64,000 nucleotides of DNA, taken from assembly GCA_023544645.1 (NCBI GenBank), contig JAMJFO010000004.1:1-64000 (forward strand), written 5' to 3'. A program made the translations under genes and the position numbers. The stretch's first letter is position 1. Each line of letters opens with the position of its first letter. This document shows, one piece after another, positions 46,697 through 54,834 of the stretch. The notes beneath the pieces were generated by a model. The model did not search any database. It saw nothing but the letters and a program-made list of their open reading frames with translations, and had not been told where the DNA came from. The DNA is from Desulfobulbaceae bacterium. Its GTDB lineage: Bacteria; Desulfobacterota; Desulfobulbia; Desulfobulbales; Desulfobulbaceae.

Positions 46697-47500
46697 TTAT
46701 GCCACCCTTTTTTTTCCAGACCCGAAACGGTTTTTAATGATTTCCATCAGGTCGATAATCTCGGCTCCTTCCCCTTCCGCTTCCGGCGGTTTCGCCAGCG
46801 GTTTCCGCAACGGAACGATTTTGCCGCCGGCTTTGGCGTCAATCAGTGCCATGACCCGGTCCCGGTACACATCCCGGTATTGGACGGGGTCAAAGGTATC
46901 GGCCATTGCCGAGACCAGCTGTTCGGCCATGGCCAGTTCCTTCCGGTCAATTTCCCTGCCGGCCGGGAGCTTCAGATCCGCCAGCGACACAACCTCTTCG
47001 GTGTGTCTGAGGGTGATCAGGATCGGATAACGCTGCTCCAGGCGCAAGACCCCGAAATATTGCTTATTTCGCATGACCCACCTGGCAAGGCCTTCTATTT
47101 CGTTTGAGCCCAGCGCATCGATCATGGCAAAATAAGATTCCCGGTCACCGTCTGGTCCAAGAAAATAAGGCCGCTCATACCAACGGTGATCGATGCCTGC
47201 GCCCGGGAGAAACTGGAAAATTTCGATATCCCGGGAAGGTTCCGGTTCGAGTTTTTTCAACTCCTGCTCGGCAAGGATGACCATGCGGCCGTCTTCGGTC
47301 TCGTAACCGTGGCGTATCGCCTCGGACGGAACAACCTCGCCGGTTTCGGGGTGGATCTTTTCCTGTTTGACCGGGGTCTTGTCTTTTTCGTGCAACAGCC
47401 TGAAATGGACTCTCTTCTCCTCAACCGCTGAGTACAGTTTGACCGGGATGGAACTTTCCCCGAGCCGGATTACTCCCTTCCAGATTGCCCGTGCGGTCAT
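46697..47500 (-). CDS. ku: Ku protein for non-homologous end joining
   Basis: 267-aa bacterial Ku, which binds DNA double-strand ends as a homodimer and recruits LigD. It starts MTARAIWKGVIRLGESSIPV; the core has VHFRLLHEKDKTPV, ERPYFLGPDGDRESYF and the C-terminal basic tail ends NRFGSGKKRVA. The ATG at 47500 has GAGGAGG upstream; a codon at 47515 would place that site inside the gene. The reading frame is intact, while its usual partner ligD next door is broken, so Ku either works with another ligase or is a leftover. Confidence 0.93.
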   Translation of the reverse strand: MTARAIWKGVIRLGESSIPVKLYSAVEEKRVHFRLLHEKDKTPVKQEKIHPETGEVVPSEAIRHGYETEDGRMVILAEQELKKLEPEPSRDIEIFQFLPGAGIDHRWYERPYFLGPDGDRESYFAMIDALGSNEIEGLARWVMRNKQYFGVLRLEQRYPILITLRHTEEVVSLADLKLPAGREIDRKELAMAEQLVSAMADTFDPVQYRDVYRDRVMALIDAKAGGKIVPLRKPLAKPPEAEGEGAEIIDLMEIIKNRFGSGKKRVA

Positions 47501-47960
47501 AGACTGCCTCCTCATTGCGTTTCAATGGCTGCGGTGAGAATCGTCGACCCCTTTTGGCGAAGGATCAGGCGACTGCTCATCTGCGGTAGATCATGTATCC
47601 CGGAATTCATTTGCAAAAAACGCTCCATAGAATCAAATCCCCTTTTATTTGTGACCGCTGTCAGGCAAAGATGACCAAAAACAGCCGGGACAAGGTGACA
47701 GCAAACCGAAAATCTGCAGAACTCGGCATGACCAATCGGTACTTATCCTGGGCACCGGAAATAATCCTGCCGGACAGGACTTTGCGGTTTTGGCGAACAC
47801 TGAAAGGACATTTTTTTAACACCATGTTAACAAGGGGCTCGATCCGAACGATTCCATAACACTCTGCCTCTCACCCGTTTTCTCCCACACTTGTCTCTTA
47901 TTGAATATTTCACGCAAATACATTTATTTATCACGATTTACTTCTGGCCGCCCACTATGA
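47501..47960. other. non-coding stretch, right edge of the accessory region
   Basis: A frame of 88 codons at 47593-47859 has no recognisable features and no ribosome-binding site. The stretch contains the second copy of the 22-bp repeat and then AT-rich sequence leading to the nrf control region. Confidence 0.55.
47811..47832 (+). repeat. 22-bp direct repeat, copy 2
   Basis: Identical to 40857-40878 in sequence and orientation. The flanking bases of the two copies do not match, so the shared unit ends sharply. Confidence 0.85.
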
Positions 47961-48038
47961 TACCATTCGGTACCGTACAGTCACCCGCCACGTTACCATT
48001 CAGTAGCATATCGTCGCCAATTATGTCACCGCTGGGTA
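47961..48038 (+). promoter_or_regulatory. three phased palindromes upstream of nrfHA, candidate activator sites
   Basis: TACC-ATTC-GGTA (47961-47972), TACC-ATTC-AGTA (47994-48005) and CACC-GCTG-GGTA (48027-48038). Their centres are exactly 33 bases apart. The nearest is about 70 bases and the furthest about 138 bases before the -12 element, the usual range for sigma-54 activator sites. The third extends to GTCACC-N4-GGTAAC. Confidence 0.65.
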
Positions 48039-48090
48039 ACATTTAATTGCGCATACCATGCAAATATCCGAAACAACGACATTTATTTTC

Positions 48091-48106
48091 AGGCACGGTG
48101 TTTGCT
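48091..48106 (+). promoter_or_regulatory. sigma-54 promoter of nrfHA
   Basis: AGGCACG-GTGT-TTGCT matches the -24/-12 consensus except for the first base, with exactly ten bases between GG and GC. It lies about 150 bases before the nrfH start. Confidence 0.8.
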
Positions 48107-48253
48107 ACAATATGGGTAAGGAACGATTGCTGCCGGCTCTTCCAGATGAGACGCGAGACGCGGGAGCGCCACGCACGATGGGGCAAGCGTTGTTGAATGA
48201 AAAAATGCCAATGCGTTCAAGGTCGGGCTGAACAAAAGCACAAGAGGTGAAAT

Positions 48254-48784
48254 ATGGAAACCAAAAAAATAATGAAATATGTTTCGGTTCTCGCTGTGGC
48301 CTCGGCAATCGGCATGTTTGCCTATGTTGTTCACGCTTCCAGGGTAACTTCATATCTTTCGGAGGATCCGAAAGTATGCATCAACTGCCATACCATGAAT
48401 TCCCTGTATGCAACCTGGCAGCACAGCTCTCACCGGGGGAACGCCACCTGCGTGGACTGTCATCTGCCACAGGAATCATTCGTTGATAAAATTCTGGCCA
48501 AGTCCAGGGACGGATTCAACCATTCCTATGCCATGACCTTCAGGACCTACCTGACGGAGAATATCAGGGCAAGTGAAGATGCCCGGCAAAGGATCCAGGC
48601 AAACTGCATAGCCTGCCACCGGGAAGCTGTCTCCGAAATAACCGCCAGAAATGAACTCTATCATGCTGATGGGGACAGTGGACGGTTCCAGCGCAAATGC
48701 TGGAGTTGCCACAGGGATGTGCCCCATGGCAGGGTAAGGGGACTGACCGCAACGCCGGGCAACATAGGGGTAAAGGAAATTTAA
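48254..48784 (+). CDS. nrfH: cytochrome c nitrite reductase small subunit NrfH
   Basis: Membrane-anchored tetraheme quinol oxidase of the NapC/NirT family that feeds electrons to NrfA. The protein is 176 aa with one N-terminal membrane segment (about 7-28) and four CxxCH motifs: CINCH, CVDCH, CIACH and CWSCH. Heme 1 is followed by TM (CINCHTM), as in the D. vulgaris protein where this Met is the unusual heme ligand. AGAGGTG lies upstream of the ATG. nrfA follows after 140 bases in the same unit. Confidence 0.95.
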   Translation: METKKIMKYVSVLAVASAIGMFAYVVHASRVTSYLSEDPKVCINCHTMNSLYATWQHSSHRGNATCVDCHLPQESFVDKILAKSRDGFNHSYAMTFRTYLTENIRASEDARQRIQANCIACHREAVSEITARNELYHADGDSGRFQRKCWSCHRDVPHGRVRGLTATPGNIGVKEI

Positions 48785-48924
48785 CAAACTTTTACAGAGC
48801 TAAGAACAATGGATGAGCATAAGGCCAGACCATGGGGCATCACGCTGATCCGTCGGCAAAGCAAATTTTGCGAAACCGACAAATCCAACGAAGAAAACTG
48901 AATTTTACGAGGAGGAATTGAGGG

Positions 48925-50436
48925 ATGAAAAAATCAACGCTACTCACTGCAATTTCAGTGGCAGCCATCGTGCCCATGGCATTACTGGCAATTTCAATCA
49001 ATGAGAACAAAGCGGAACAACAGGCCCTGAACACCGTACCGCCGATTAAAAAATTTGAAACGCGAAGCTCTGAATGGGGCAAGCACTACCAGCGCCAGTA
49101 TGACTCGTACATGCAGACCAAAAAAAGCGACAAGATTGACGACGTACTTGAAGGCAATCCGGCCCTGCTCGTGCTGTGGGCGGGATATGGTTTTTCCAAG
49201 GATTACAATGCCCCGCGCGGCCATTATTACATGCTGGAAGATAATATCAACACCCTGCGAACCGGCGCCCCGGTCGATGGAAACACCGGTCCCATGCCTA
49301 CCGCCTGCTGGACCTGCAAGTCCCCCGATGTGCCCCGGCTCATTGATGAAATCGGCGAAGAAGACTTTTTCACCGGCAAGTGGGCCAGGCACGGCAGCGA
49401 GATCGCCAATCCCGTTGGCTGCGCCGACTGCCATGACAACGAGACCATGAAGCTCACCATAACCAGAAAATTCCTGACCAGGGCGCTGGATGCTGAAGGC
49501 TCCCTCAAGGCGGCGGATGCCAGCCACCAGGACATGAGGTCCCTGGTCTGCGCCCAGTGCCATGCCGAATATTATTTCAAGAAAACCGAATGGACCGACA
49601 AGAACGGGCAGAAACAGACCGCCGGCGTGGTCACCTTTCCATGGGCCAATGGATTCAGCGTCGAAGCCATGGAAAAATATTATGACGATATCAGCTTTGC
49701 TGACTGGACCCATAAGATCAGCAAGAGCCCGATGCTCAAGGCCCAGCATCCCGGCTATGAAATATTCAAGACCGGCGCCCATGGATTGAACGACGTGGCC
49801 TGCGCCGATTGTCATATGCCCTACGTTCGCGAAGGCGCGGTTAAATATTCATCGCATAATGTCGGCAGCCCGCTGGACCACATGGCCAACACCTGCCTGA
49901 ACTGCCACAGCGAAGACGAAAAAACGCTCAAGGAAACTGTGGCCAGGAAGCTGGAGAGAAAGAATGAACTCAGCAAAACCGCCATGGACGTTATCGCCAA
50001 AGCGCATCTTGAAGCGGGAAAAGCCTGGGAGCTTGGCGCAAGCGAGGCCGAAATGAAAGATATACTCCAAGACCTCCGTCATGCCCAGTGGAGATGGGAC
50101 TTTTCCATCGCCAGTCACGGCTCCTTCTTCCACGCACCCGAAGAAACACTGCGAATCCTGGGATCGGCAATCAACAAAGGCCAGGATGCCAGGGTGAAAT
50201 TACGTACGGTATTGGCCAAATATAATGCCGCCGACTACGCAGCCCCGGATTTCTCGACCAAGGAAAAAGCGCAGGAAGTGATCGGGCTGCCGTACCAGAA
50301 ACTGGTTGAGGAGAAAAAATCTTTCCTGGGTTCTCTGCGTACGGAATGGATTGAAGAGCAGAAGAAAAAAGGGCTGTATGATCCGGCCTCACGCGAGGGA
50401 ATGGTTTTCAATACCTCATACGCCCCGGCCAAATAA
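48925..50436 (+). CDS. nrfA: ammonia-forming cytochrome c nitrite reductase NrfA
   Basis: Periplasmic pentaheme enzyme that reduces nitrite to ammonium with six electrons. The protein is 503 aa. An N-terminal signal or anchor (about 4-25) is followed by the catalytic heme motif CWTCK near residue 128 and four CxxCH motifs: CADCH, CAQCH, CADCH and CLNCH. The KxxxQ segment of the Ca site and the FKTGAHGLNDVACADCHMPY stretch are as in the family. The ribosome-binding site is GAGGAGG. With NrfH it forms the complex known from Desulfovibrio, allowing nitrite respiration and detoxification in sulfate reducers. Confidence 0.97.
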   Translation: MKKSTLLTAISVAAIVPMALLAISINENKAEQQALNTVPPIKKFETRSSEWGKHYQRQYDSYMQTKKSDKIDDVLEGNPALLVLWAGYGFSKDYNAPRGHYYMLEDNINTLRTGAPVDGNTGPMPTACWTCKSPDVPRLIDEIGEEDFFTGKWARHGSEIANPVGCADCHDNETMKLTITRKFLTRALDAEGSLKAADASHQDMRSLVCAQCHAEYYFKKTEWTDKNGQKQTAGVVTFPWANGFSVEAMEKYYDDISFADWTHKISKSPMLKAQHPGYEIFKTGAHGLNDVACADCHMPYVREGAVKYSSHNVGSPLDHMANTCLNCHSEDEKTLKETVARKLERKNELSKTAMDVIAKAHLEAGKAWELGASEAEMKDILQDLRHAQWRWDFSIASHGSFFHAPEETLRILGSAINKGQDARVKLRTVLAKYNAADYAAPDFSTKEKAQEVIGLPYQKLVEEKKSFLGSLRTEWIEEQKKKGLYDPASREGMVFNTSYAPAK

Positions 50437-50462
50437 CCAAAACTCATCATAAGCAAACCAAA

Positions 50463-50498
50463 AAACTCCCTGTGCTCAACACCCAGGGAGTTTTTTTT
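50463..50498. terminator. bidirectional terminator between nrfA and the TauE gene
   Basis: AAAAAACTCCCTG pairs with CAGGGAGTTTTTT, giving T runs on both strands between convergent genes. Confidence 0.92.
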
Positions 50499-50509
50499 GG
50501 TCACTTCCC

Positions 50510-51307
50510 TCACAGCAAACCGGAAAGCATTTTCACCCCCACGATCAACAGCAGGACGGCAAAAAGACGCTTGAGCCCGGGAACCGGCAGCCAGTGGGCA
50601 AGCCACACCCCAAGAGGGGCGGTCGCCATGCTGGCGCTTACCACTCCCAGCAGGGCAGGAAGATAGACATAACCGACTGAATAGGAAGGCAAACCAGCAG
50701 CGCTCCAGCCGGTGAGCATATAGCCCACGGTGCCGGCAACGGCAATGGGGAACCCGATGGCCGCCGAGGTGCCGATGGCATGGCGCACGGAAATATTGCA
50801 CCAGATCATGAACGGCACGGAAAGGGTTCCGCCGCCAATGCCCATCAGGCTGGATACAATGCCGATACCGCTGCCGGCCCCAAACATTCCCGCATATCCC
50901 GGCATTTCCCTTGAAGATTTCGGTTTTCGGTCCAGAAGCAGCTGCACGGCAACATACAATAAAAAGATTCCGAAGAACCCTTTCAGGAGGTTGGTTGACA
51001 GCAGGGAGGCGATATAGGCGCCAAACAGCGTTCCGGTAATGATGCCGGGGACAATGCGCCGCACAATGTCCCAGTGCACGGCGCCGCGGCGATGATGGGC
51101 CATGAAACTGGAGATGGAGGTAAAGATGATGCTGGCCAGGGAGGTGCCCAGGGCGATATGCATAATGTGCTCATGGGGCATGGCCAGACCGGTAAAGCAG
51201 AAAACCAGCATGGGCACGATCACCAGTCCCCCGCCGATCCCCATCAGCCCGGCCAGGATGCCGGCAACGGCGCCCAGGGCCAGATAGATGGCAAATACAG
51301 ACAGCAT
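50510..51307 (-). CDS. TauE/SafE family permease
   Basis: 265-aa membrane protein with about eight helices. The two halves each carry the family signature: GILAGLMGIGGGLVIVPMLV and GIVSSLMGIGGGTLSVPFMI. Members export sulfite, sulfoacetate or related anions; the substrate here is unknown. The upstream 72-aa gene ends 5 bases before its start, so the two form an operon. A second paralog lies at 54061. Confidence 0.9.
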   Translation of the reverse strand: MLSVFAIYLALGAVAGILAGLMGIGGGLVIVPMLVFCFTGLAMPHEHIMHIALGTSLASIIFTSISSFMAHHRRGAVHWDIVRRIVPGIITGTLFGAYIASLLSTNLLKGFFGIFLLYVAVQLLLDRKPKSSREMPGYAGMFGAGSGIGIVSSLMGIGGGTLSVPFMIWCNISVRHAIGTSAAIGFPIAVAGTVGYMLTGWSAAGLPSYSVGYVYLPALLGVVSASMATAPLGVWLAHWLPVPGLKRLFAVLLLIVGVKMLSGLL

Positions 51308-51312
51308 ACGGA

Positions 51313-51531
51313 TTATGCCCGCGCCAAAGACGGGTAACGCCGATTGAGGTTGCAGATGGTCGACTGGCTGACCGCAGTATCCAGGTTGCGGAAAAACAAT
51401 AGAGCATGTTTATCTCCAGGATCTTTGGCCAGCCGTTCCTCGTACATCGCAAAGAGCCTGGTGATCACATGCGTGGTCTCATCTTCGGCCAGTGAGCCGA
51501 TTACCTCCCAGAGATCATTGACGCTTCTCAT
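51313..51531 (-). CDS. small conserved-looking protein of unknown function
   Basis: 72 aa, soluble and helical (VNDLWEVIGSLAEDETTHVI, AMYEERLAKDPGDKHALLFF), with no Cys pairs or membrane segment. The ribosome-binding site GGAGGTG is good. It stands 29 bases after the methyltransferase-like gene and 5 bases before the TauE/SafE permease. No family recognised. Confidence 0.7.
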   Translation of the reverse strand: MRSVNDLWEVIGSLAEDETTHVITRLFAMYEERLAKDPGDKHALLFFRNLDTAVSQSTICNLNRRYPSLARA

Positions 51532-51560
51532 CTTGCAGCACCTCCATTCGTTCTATAATG

Positions 51561-52781
51561 TTAAAAGGTCGGCATGGGGACCTTGCCCCATTTATGCTCA
51601 CCTGATGCCATGATGACCGATACAACCTTTTCTTCGAATCGATCATAATCGACAAGAAGGGCGGGCGTCCTCTCCAACCCGAGACCAAACAGTCTCTCGG
51701 AGGGCATGGGATCACCGTTCTTATCCGTGACTGCCACGAAGATGAAACGTTCAACGTCATAGTCGGTGGCAATGCCGCCCAACGTCCCGATAAAATTATA
51801 AAAGATACGGAAAAATTTTCCCAGCCCGCCCTTGAACCTGTGCTCGTGCCACTCCAGCACCTCGGGGAACCGCTGAATAATATCATCCGAAAACCGGCGA
51901 TTCTCGTCCGTCACCAGCGCGGTCAGGAAAAAATCACCGGGCATGATATAGGCAAGATTCACCTCCTGGTGGTCTGCCAGGAACTCCCGGACATCGTCTG
52001 ATTGCAGGACATGGCTGTACAATTCCCTGATTTCCCCAGGTGAACGCTCAAACACCGGCAGCAGGTCGACCTGCCCTTCAATCGGCACCAGCGGCAGCTG
52101 CTTGATGGTATATGACCTGATCCCCATGGCCGCCAGAATGGATAACGACAGGACAACAACATAACTCACCAGGATTCCGCACCATTTTGGTTTGATCCAG
52201 CCAAACAGGAGCGCAAACAGTTTTCCTCCCGGTTCGCCGGGCAAAAACATGGGAATGCCGGCCATGTATTTTTCGTACACCCCGGGAACCTCGTGCTTCA
52301 TCCGCCACTCTTCATTTCTGGCAAGGATGTAGTAGATATAGAGCATGGTTATAAAAAAAATAAGGACAATGAACCGGGGCCAGTACAGGAGCAGACCAAA
52401 ACCGGAAACGGCAAGGAACAGGTATTGCGGGTGTCTTATTTTTGCATAAAAACTGAAGGTGACCACCCCTTTGCCGGTAAACCTGCCCCAGTACAGAGGA
52501 ACTGCCGCGGCCAGAAAGAGGAGCAGGCCAATGACCAGCAGCACCTGCAGGTAGGAGATTGCGAGAATTACCGGATCATCCAGAAAAACCATGTGCGGCA
52601 GAAAAAACTCCGTTGACCAGCTCGTCAGCCTTGATGATGCCAGGAAATTGAGTATGGGGGCATACACGGAATAAAAATAGAGGGCAAAGGGAGAAATCAT
52701 GATGATGATTTCAATGGTAATCAGACAGTAAGCGAGTATGGAACCATACAGCAACAACTTCTGTCCTTTGTTGGCTCCCAT
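51561..52781 (-). CDS. isoprenylcysteine-methyltransferase-like membrane protein with soluble C-terminal domain
   Basis: 406 aa. The N-terminal half has about six membrane segments and the methyltransferase-type signature AKIRHPQYLFLAVSGFG, then RNEEWRMKHEVPGVYEKYM, as in ICMT/PEMT/NnrU-like proteins. Residues about 225-405 form a hydrophilic extension with one further membrane helix at its start; I do not recognise it. The frame extends to 52814, but the ATG at 52781 has GGAGG upstream. The modified substrate cannot be inferred. Confidence 0.78.
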   Translation of the reverse strand: MGANKGQKLLLYGSILAYCLITIEIIIMISPFALYFYSVYAPILNFLASSRLTSWSTEFFLPHMVFLDDPVILAISYLQVLLVIGLLLFLAAAVPLYWGRFTGKGVVTFSFYAKIRHPQYLFLAVSGFGLLLYWPRFIVLIFFITMLYIYYILARNEEWRMKHEVPGVYEKYMAGIPMFLPGEPGGKLFALLFGWIKPKWCGILVSYVVVLSLSILAAMGIRSYTIKQLPLVPIEGQVDLLPVFERSPGEIRELYSHVLQSDDVREFLADHQEVNLAYIMPGDFFLTALVTDENRRFSDDIIQRFPEVLEWHEHRFKGGLGKFFRIFYNFIGTLGGIATDYDVERFIFVAVTDKNGDPMPSERLFGLGLERTPALLVDYDRFEEKVVSVIMASGEHKWGKVPMPTF

Positions 52782-52960
52782 TTTTAATACCTCCGGCACG
52801 TTATCAATTACCAATGTTTCATATTATAGCATAGTCATCGCAAGATAAACATGAAACACGCGGTCATTTAGAGCAAAAAGAGCAGTCCTGTTACGTCATG
52901 GCAAAAATTTCGCACATTCGTTCGAGATAAGCGCGCCTGCAAGTCTTTGAATGACATTTC

Positions 52961-53887
52961 ATGATGCCGGATATCGACGGGTTCGAGGTTATCCGGCAAC
53001 TGAAGGACAACAAAGACACCAGAAACATTCCGGTTATTTTTGTTTCGGCCCTGGGCAAAACCGAAGATGAAGCCAGGGGGCTTGAACTCGGCGCTGTTGA
53101 CTATATTTCCAAACCGTTCAGCATCCCGGTGGTAATGGCCCGGATCAGGACCCACCTGGAACTCAAGGCATTTCGAGACAATCTTGCCCGCGATGCCGAC
53201 GAACGCAGTATGGAACTTGATCTTACCCTTGCGCACCTCAAAAAAGCATACATGGAGCTCAACGAGGTCCACAATCAGATCCGCTCATCATGGATCGAGA
53301 CCATTTATCGGCTCACCAAGGCCGCGGAATACAAAGACGAAGAAACCGAAGACCATATCCGACGGGTGGGTTTATACACCAGGGAGCTTGCCCAGACCAT
53401 GGGCATGGATAAAGAGTTTGTCGATGCCATCTATTACTCGGCGCCGATCCATGACATCGGCAAGGTCGGCATACCCGATGAAATACTGCTCAAACCGGCA
53501 AACCTGACGCCGGAAGAAACAAAAATCATCAAAAGCCACACCATCATCGGCGCGAGGATACTGGAAGATTCCGGCTCGTCTTTTCTCGATATGGCCAGGG
53601 ACATAGCCCTGTCACACCATGAACGGTGGAACGGTACCGGATATCCCTTTGGCCTGACAGGTGAAGACATCCCCCTGGCCGGCAGGATCATGAACATCGT
53701 CGACCAGTACGATGCCCTGCGCAGCAGGAGGCCGTTCAAATCATCCTTTTCCCACACCAAGGCCTTTGAAATAATCACCAGGGGCGACGGCAGGACAAGC
53801 CCGGAAGATTTTGACCCCGCCGTCCTTGAAGGCTTTATCAGGTGTGCGGCAAAATTCAACGAAATCTATCATACTCTGGCCGATTGA
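52961..53887 (+). CDS. HD-GYP domain protein with N-terminally truncated receiver domain
   Basis: 308 aa. The HD-GYP phosphodiesterase domain (about 115-290) is complete, with HIRRVGLYTRELAQ, HDIGKVGIPDEIL, HHERWNGTGYPFGL and the following DQYDAL, so c-di-GMP hydrolysis is plausible. The receiver starts at MMPDIDGFEV, just after where the phospho-acceptor Asp would be; only the last half (VIFVSALGK, DYISKPF) remains. Upstream bases do not encode the missing part in any frame and an in-frame TGA stands at 52952. There is no ribosome-binding site. This is either a 5'-truncated pseudogene or a phosphorylation-independent form. Confidence 0.75.
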   Translation: MMPDIDGFEVIRQLKDNKDTRNIPVIFVSALGKTEDEARGLELGAVDYISKPFSIPVVMARIRTHLELKAFRDNLARDADERSMELDLTLAHLKKAYMELNEVHNQIRSSWIETIYRLTKAAEYKDEETEDHIRRVGLYTRELAQTMGMDKEFVDAIYYSAPIHDIGKVGIPDEILLKPANLTPEETKIIKSHTIIGARILEDSGSSFLDMARDIALSHHERWNGTGYPFGLTGEDIPLAGRIMNIVDQYDALRSRRPFKSSFSHTKAFEIITRGDGRTSPEDFDPAVLEGFIRCAAKFNEIYHTLAD

Positions 53888-54060
53888 AGCTGCCTAACTC
53901 CTCACAAGGCATGTCAACGATATGATTGATGCCCCAACATGTCAAAGGCGCCGCAGATTTGCACCAGTCAGGGCAGGCTGCTCCCGGCACGAAGTCAGCA
54001 ATCGGGCGAAGATGCGGCACCTGCGGCCATTTACGCGCAAACGAACCGGAACAGGACCGA

Positions 54061-54834
54061 TCAGAACAGCGATATCCATATCCTGATTGCTGCTAGGGCG
54101 ATCACCCCGGCAAGAATCTGTCGCAAAATACCCACCCTTGCCCTGTTGCTGAGATGGGCCCCAACCATTGCGGCAGGAATGACTGTCAGGACGACGGGGA
54201 TGGCCAGCAGCCATTCGATCTGCCCGGTAATAGCCTTACCGGCAAAACCGGCCGCGCATGAAATCAACACAATCCCCAGATTGCTGCCGATGGCAATTCG
54301 CGTGGGGATATGAACATAAGAGGTCATCAGGGGAATCAGGATAAAGGAGCCTCCCTGTCCGACCATTCCGCCGAACAGCCCCACGGCGGCAGCCGCAACC
54401 ACTGCGCGGAACCGGCTGAAGTCCAGCAGATAGATATCCGGCCGTTCACAGTCATTTTTCACCGGCACAAACATCAATATGGCCGCGGCAAACGCCAGGC
54501 CGGCAAAAATAAAAAGCAGGACCTGGTTGGGTATCCAACGGGCTGCAGCCCCGCCGAAAAGGGAGGCAATAAATATGCTGACCCCCATGAAGAGGGAGAG
54601 CCGGTCGGAAACGAACCTGAAGCGACGGTGAGCCCATCCCCCGGCAAGGGAGGCGGCCAGCCCCTGGACAATGGTCAGACCGGCGACAATTTTCATGGAA
54701 AGAGGCTCAAAACCAAACAGGGGCGGAACATAGAGAAGAAGCGGAGCCATGATGATTCCCCCGCCGATGCCCAGCAGACCGGAAAGGGATCCGGTTATCA
54801 GCCCGAGAATGCCGATGAGCAGGTAAAGCCCCAT
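54061..54834 (-). CDS. TauE/SafE family permease, second copy
   Basis: 257 aa, about eight helices, with GSLSGLLGIGGGIIMAPLLL and GLFGGMVGQGGSFILIPLMT. The frame extends upstream into selD, but the ATG at 54834 overlaps the selD stop (TAATG) and starts right at the first helix. Substrate unknown. It is co-transcribed with selD, an uncommon neighbour; a role in selenium or sulfur oxyanion export is a guess from position only. Confidence 0.87.
   Translation of the reverse strand: MGLYLLIGILGLITGSLSGLLGIGGGIIMAPLLLYVPPLFGFEPLSMKIVAGLTIVQGLAASLAGGWAHRRFRFVSDRLSLFMGVSIFIASLFGGAAARWIPNQVLLFIFAGLAFAAAILMFVPVKNDCERPDIYLLDFSRFRAVVAAAAVGLFGGMVGQGGSFILIPLMTSYVHIPTRIAIGSNLGIVLISCAAGFAGKAITGQIEWLLAIPVVLTVIPAAMVGAHLSNRARVGILRQILAGVIALAAIRIWISLF

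Noticed and set aside
46656-46700. Inverted repeat ATAACCCGG/CCGGGTTAT between ligD and ku as a terminator
   Set aside because: The loop is 27 bases long and the T run lies about 10 bases away from the stem, so a terminator is not convincing.
47593-47859. 88-codon frame between ku and nrfH, and the similar 76-codon frame at 40666-40896
   Set aside because: Their only shared part (FFNTML) is the translation of the 22-bp DNA repeat; neither has a ribosome-binding site or family features.
47961-48038. Three spaced repeats as a CRISPR fragment
   Set aside because: The shared part is about 12 bases and palindromic, spacers would be about 21 bases, no cas genes are near, and a sigma-54 promoter follows.
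52952-52954. TGA before the HD-GYP gene as a selenocysteine codon
   Set aside because: The sequence before it does not look like a receiver domain in any frame and no SECIS-like hairpin follows at the right distance.
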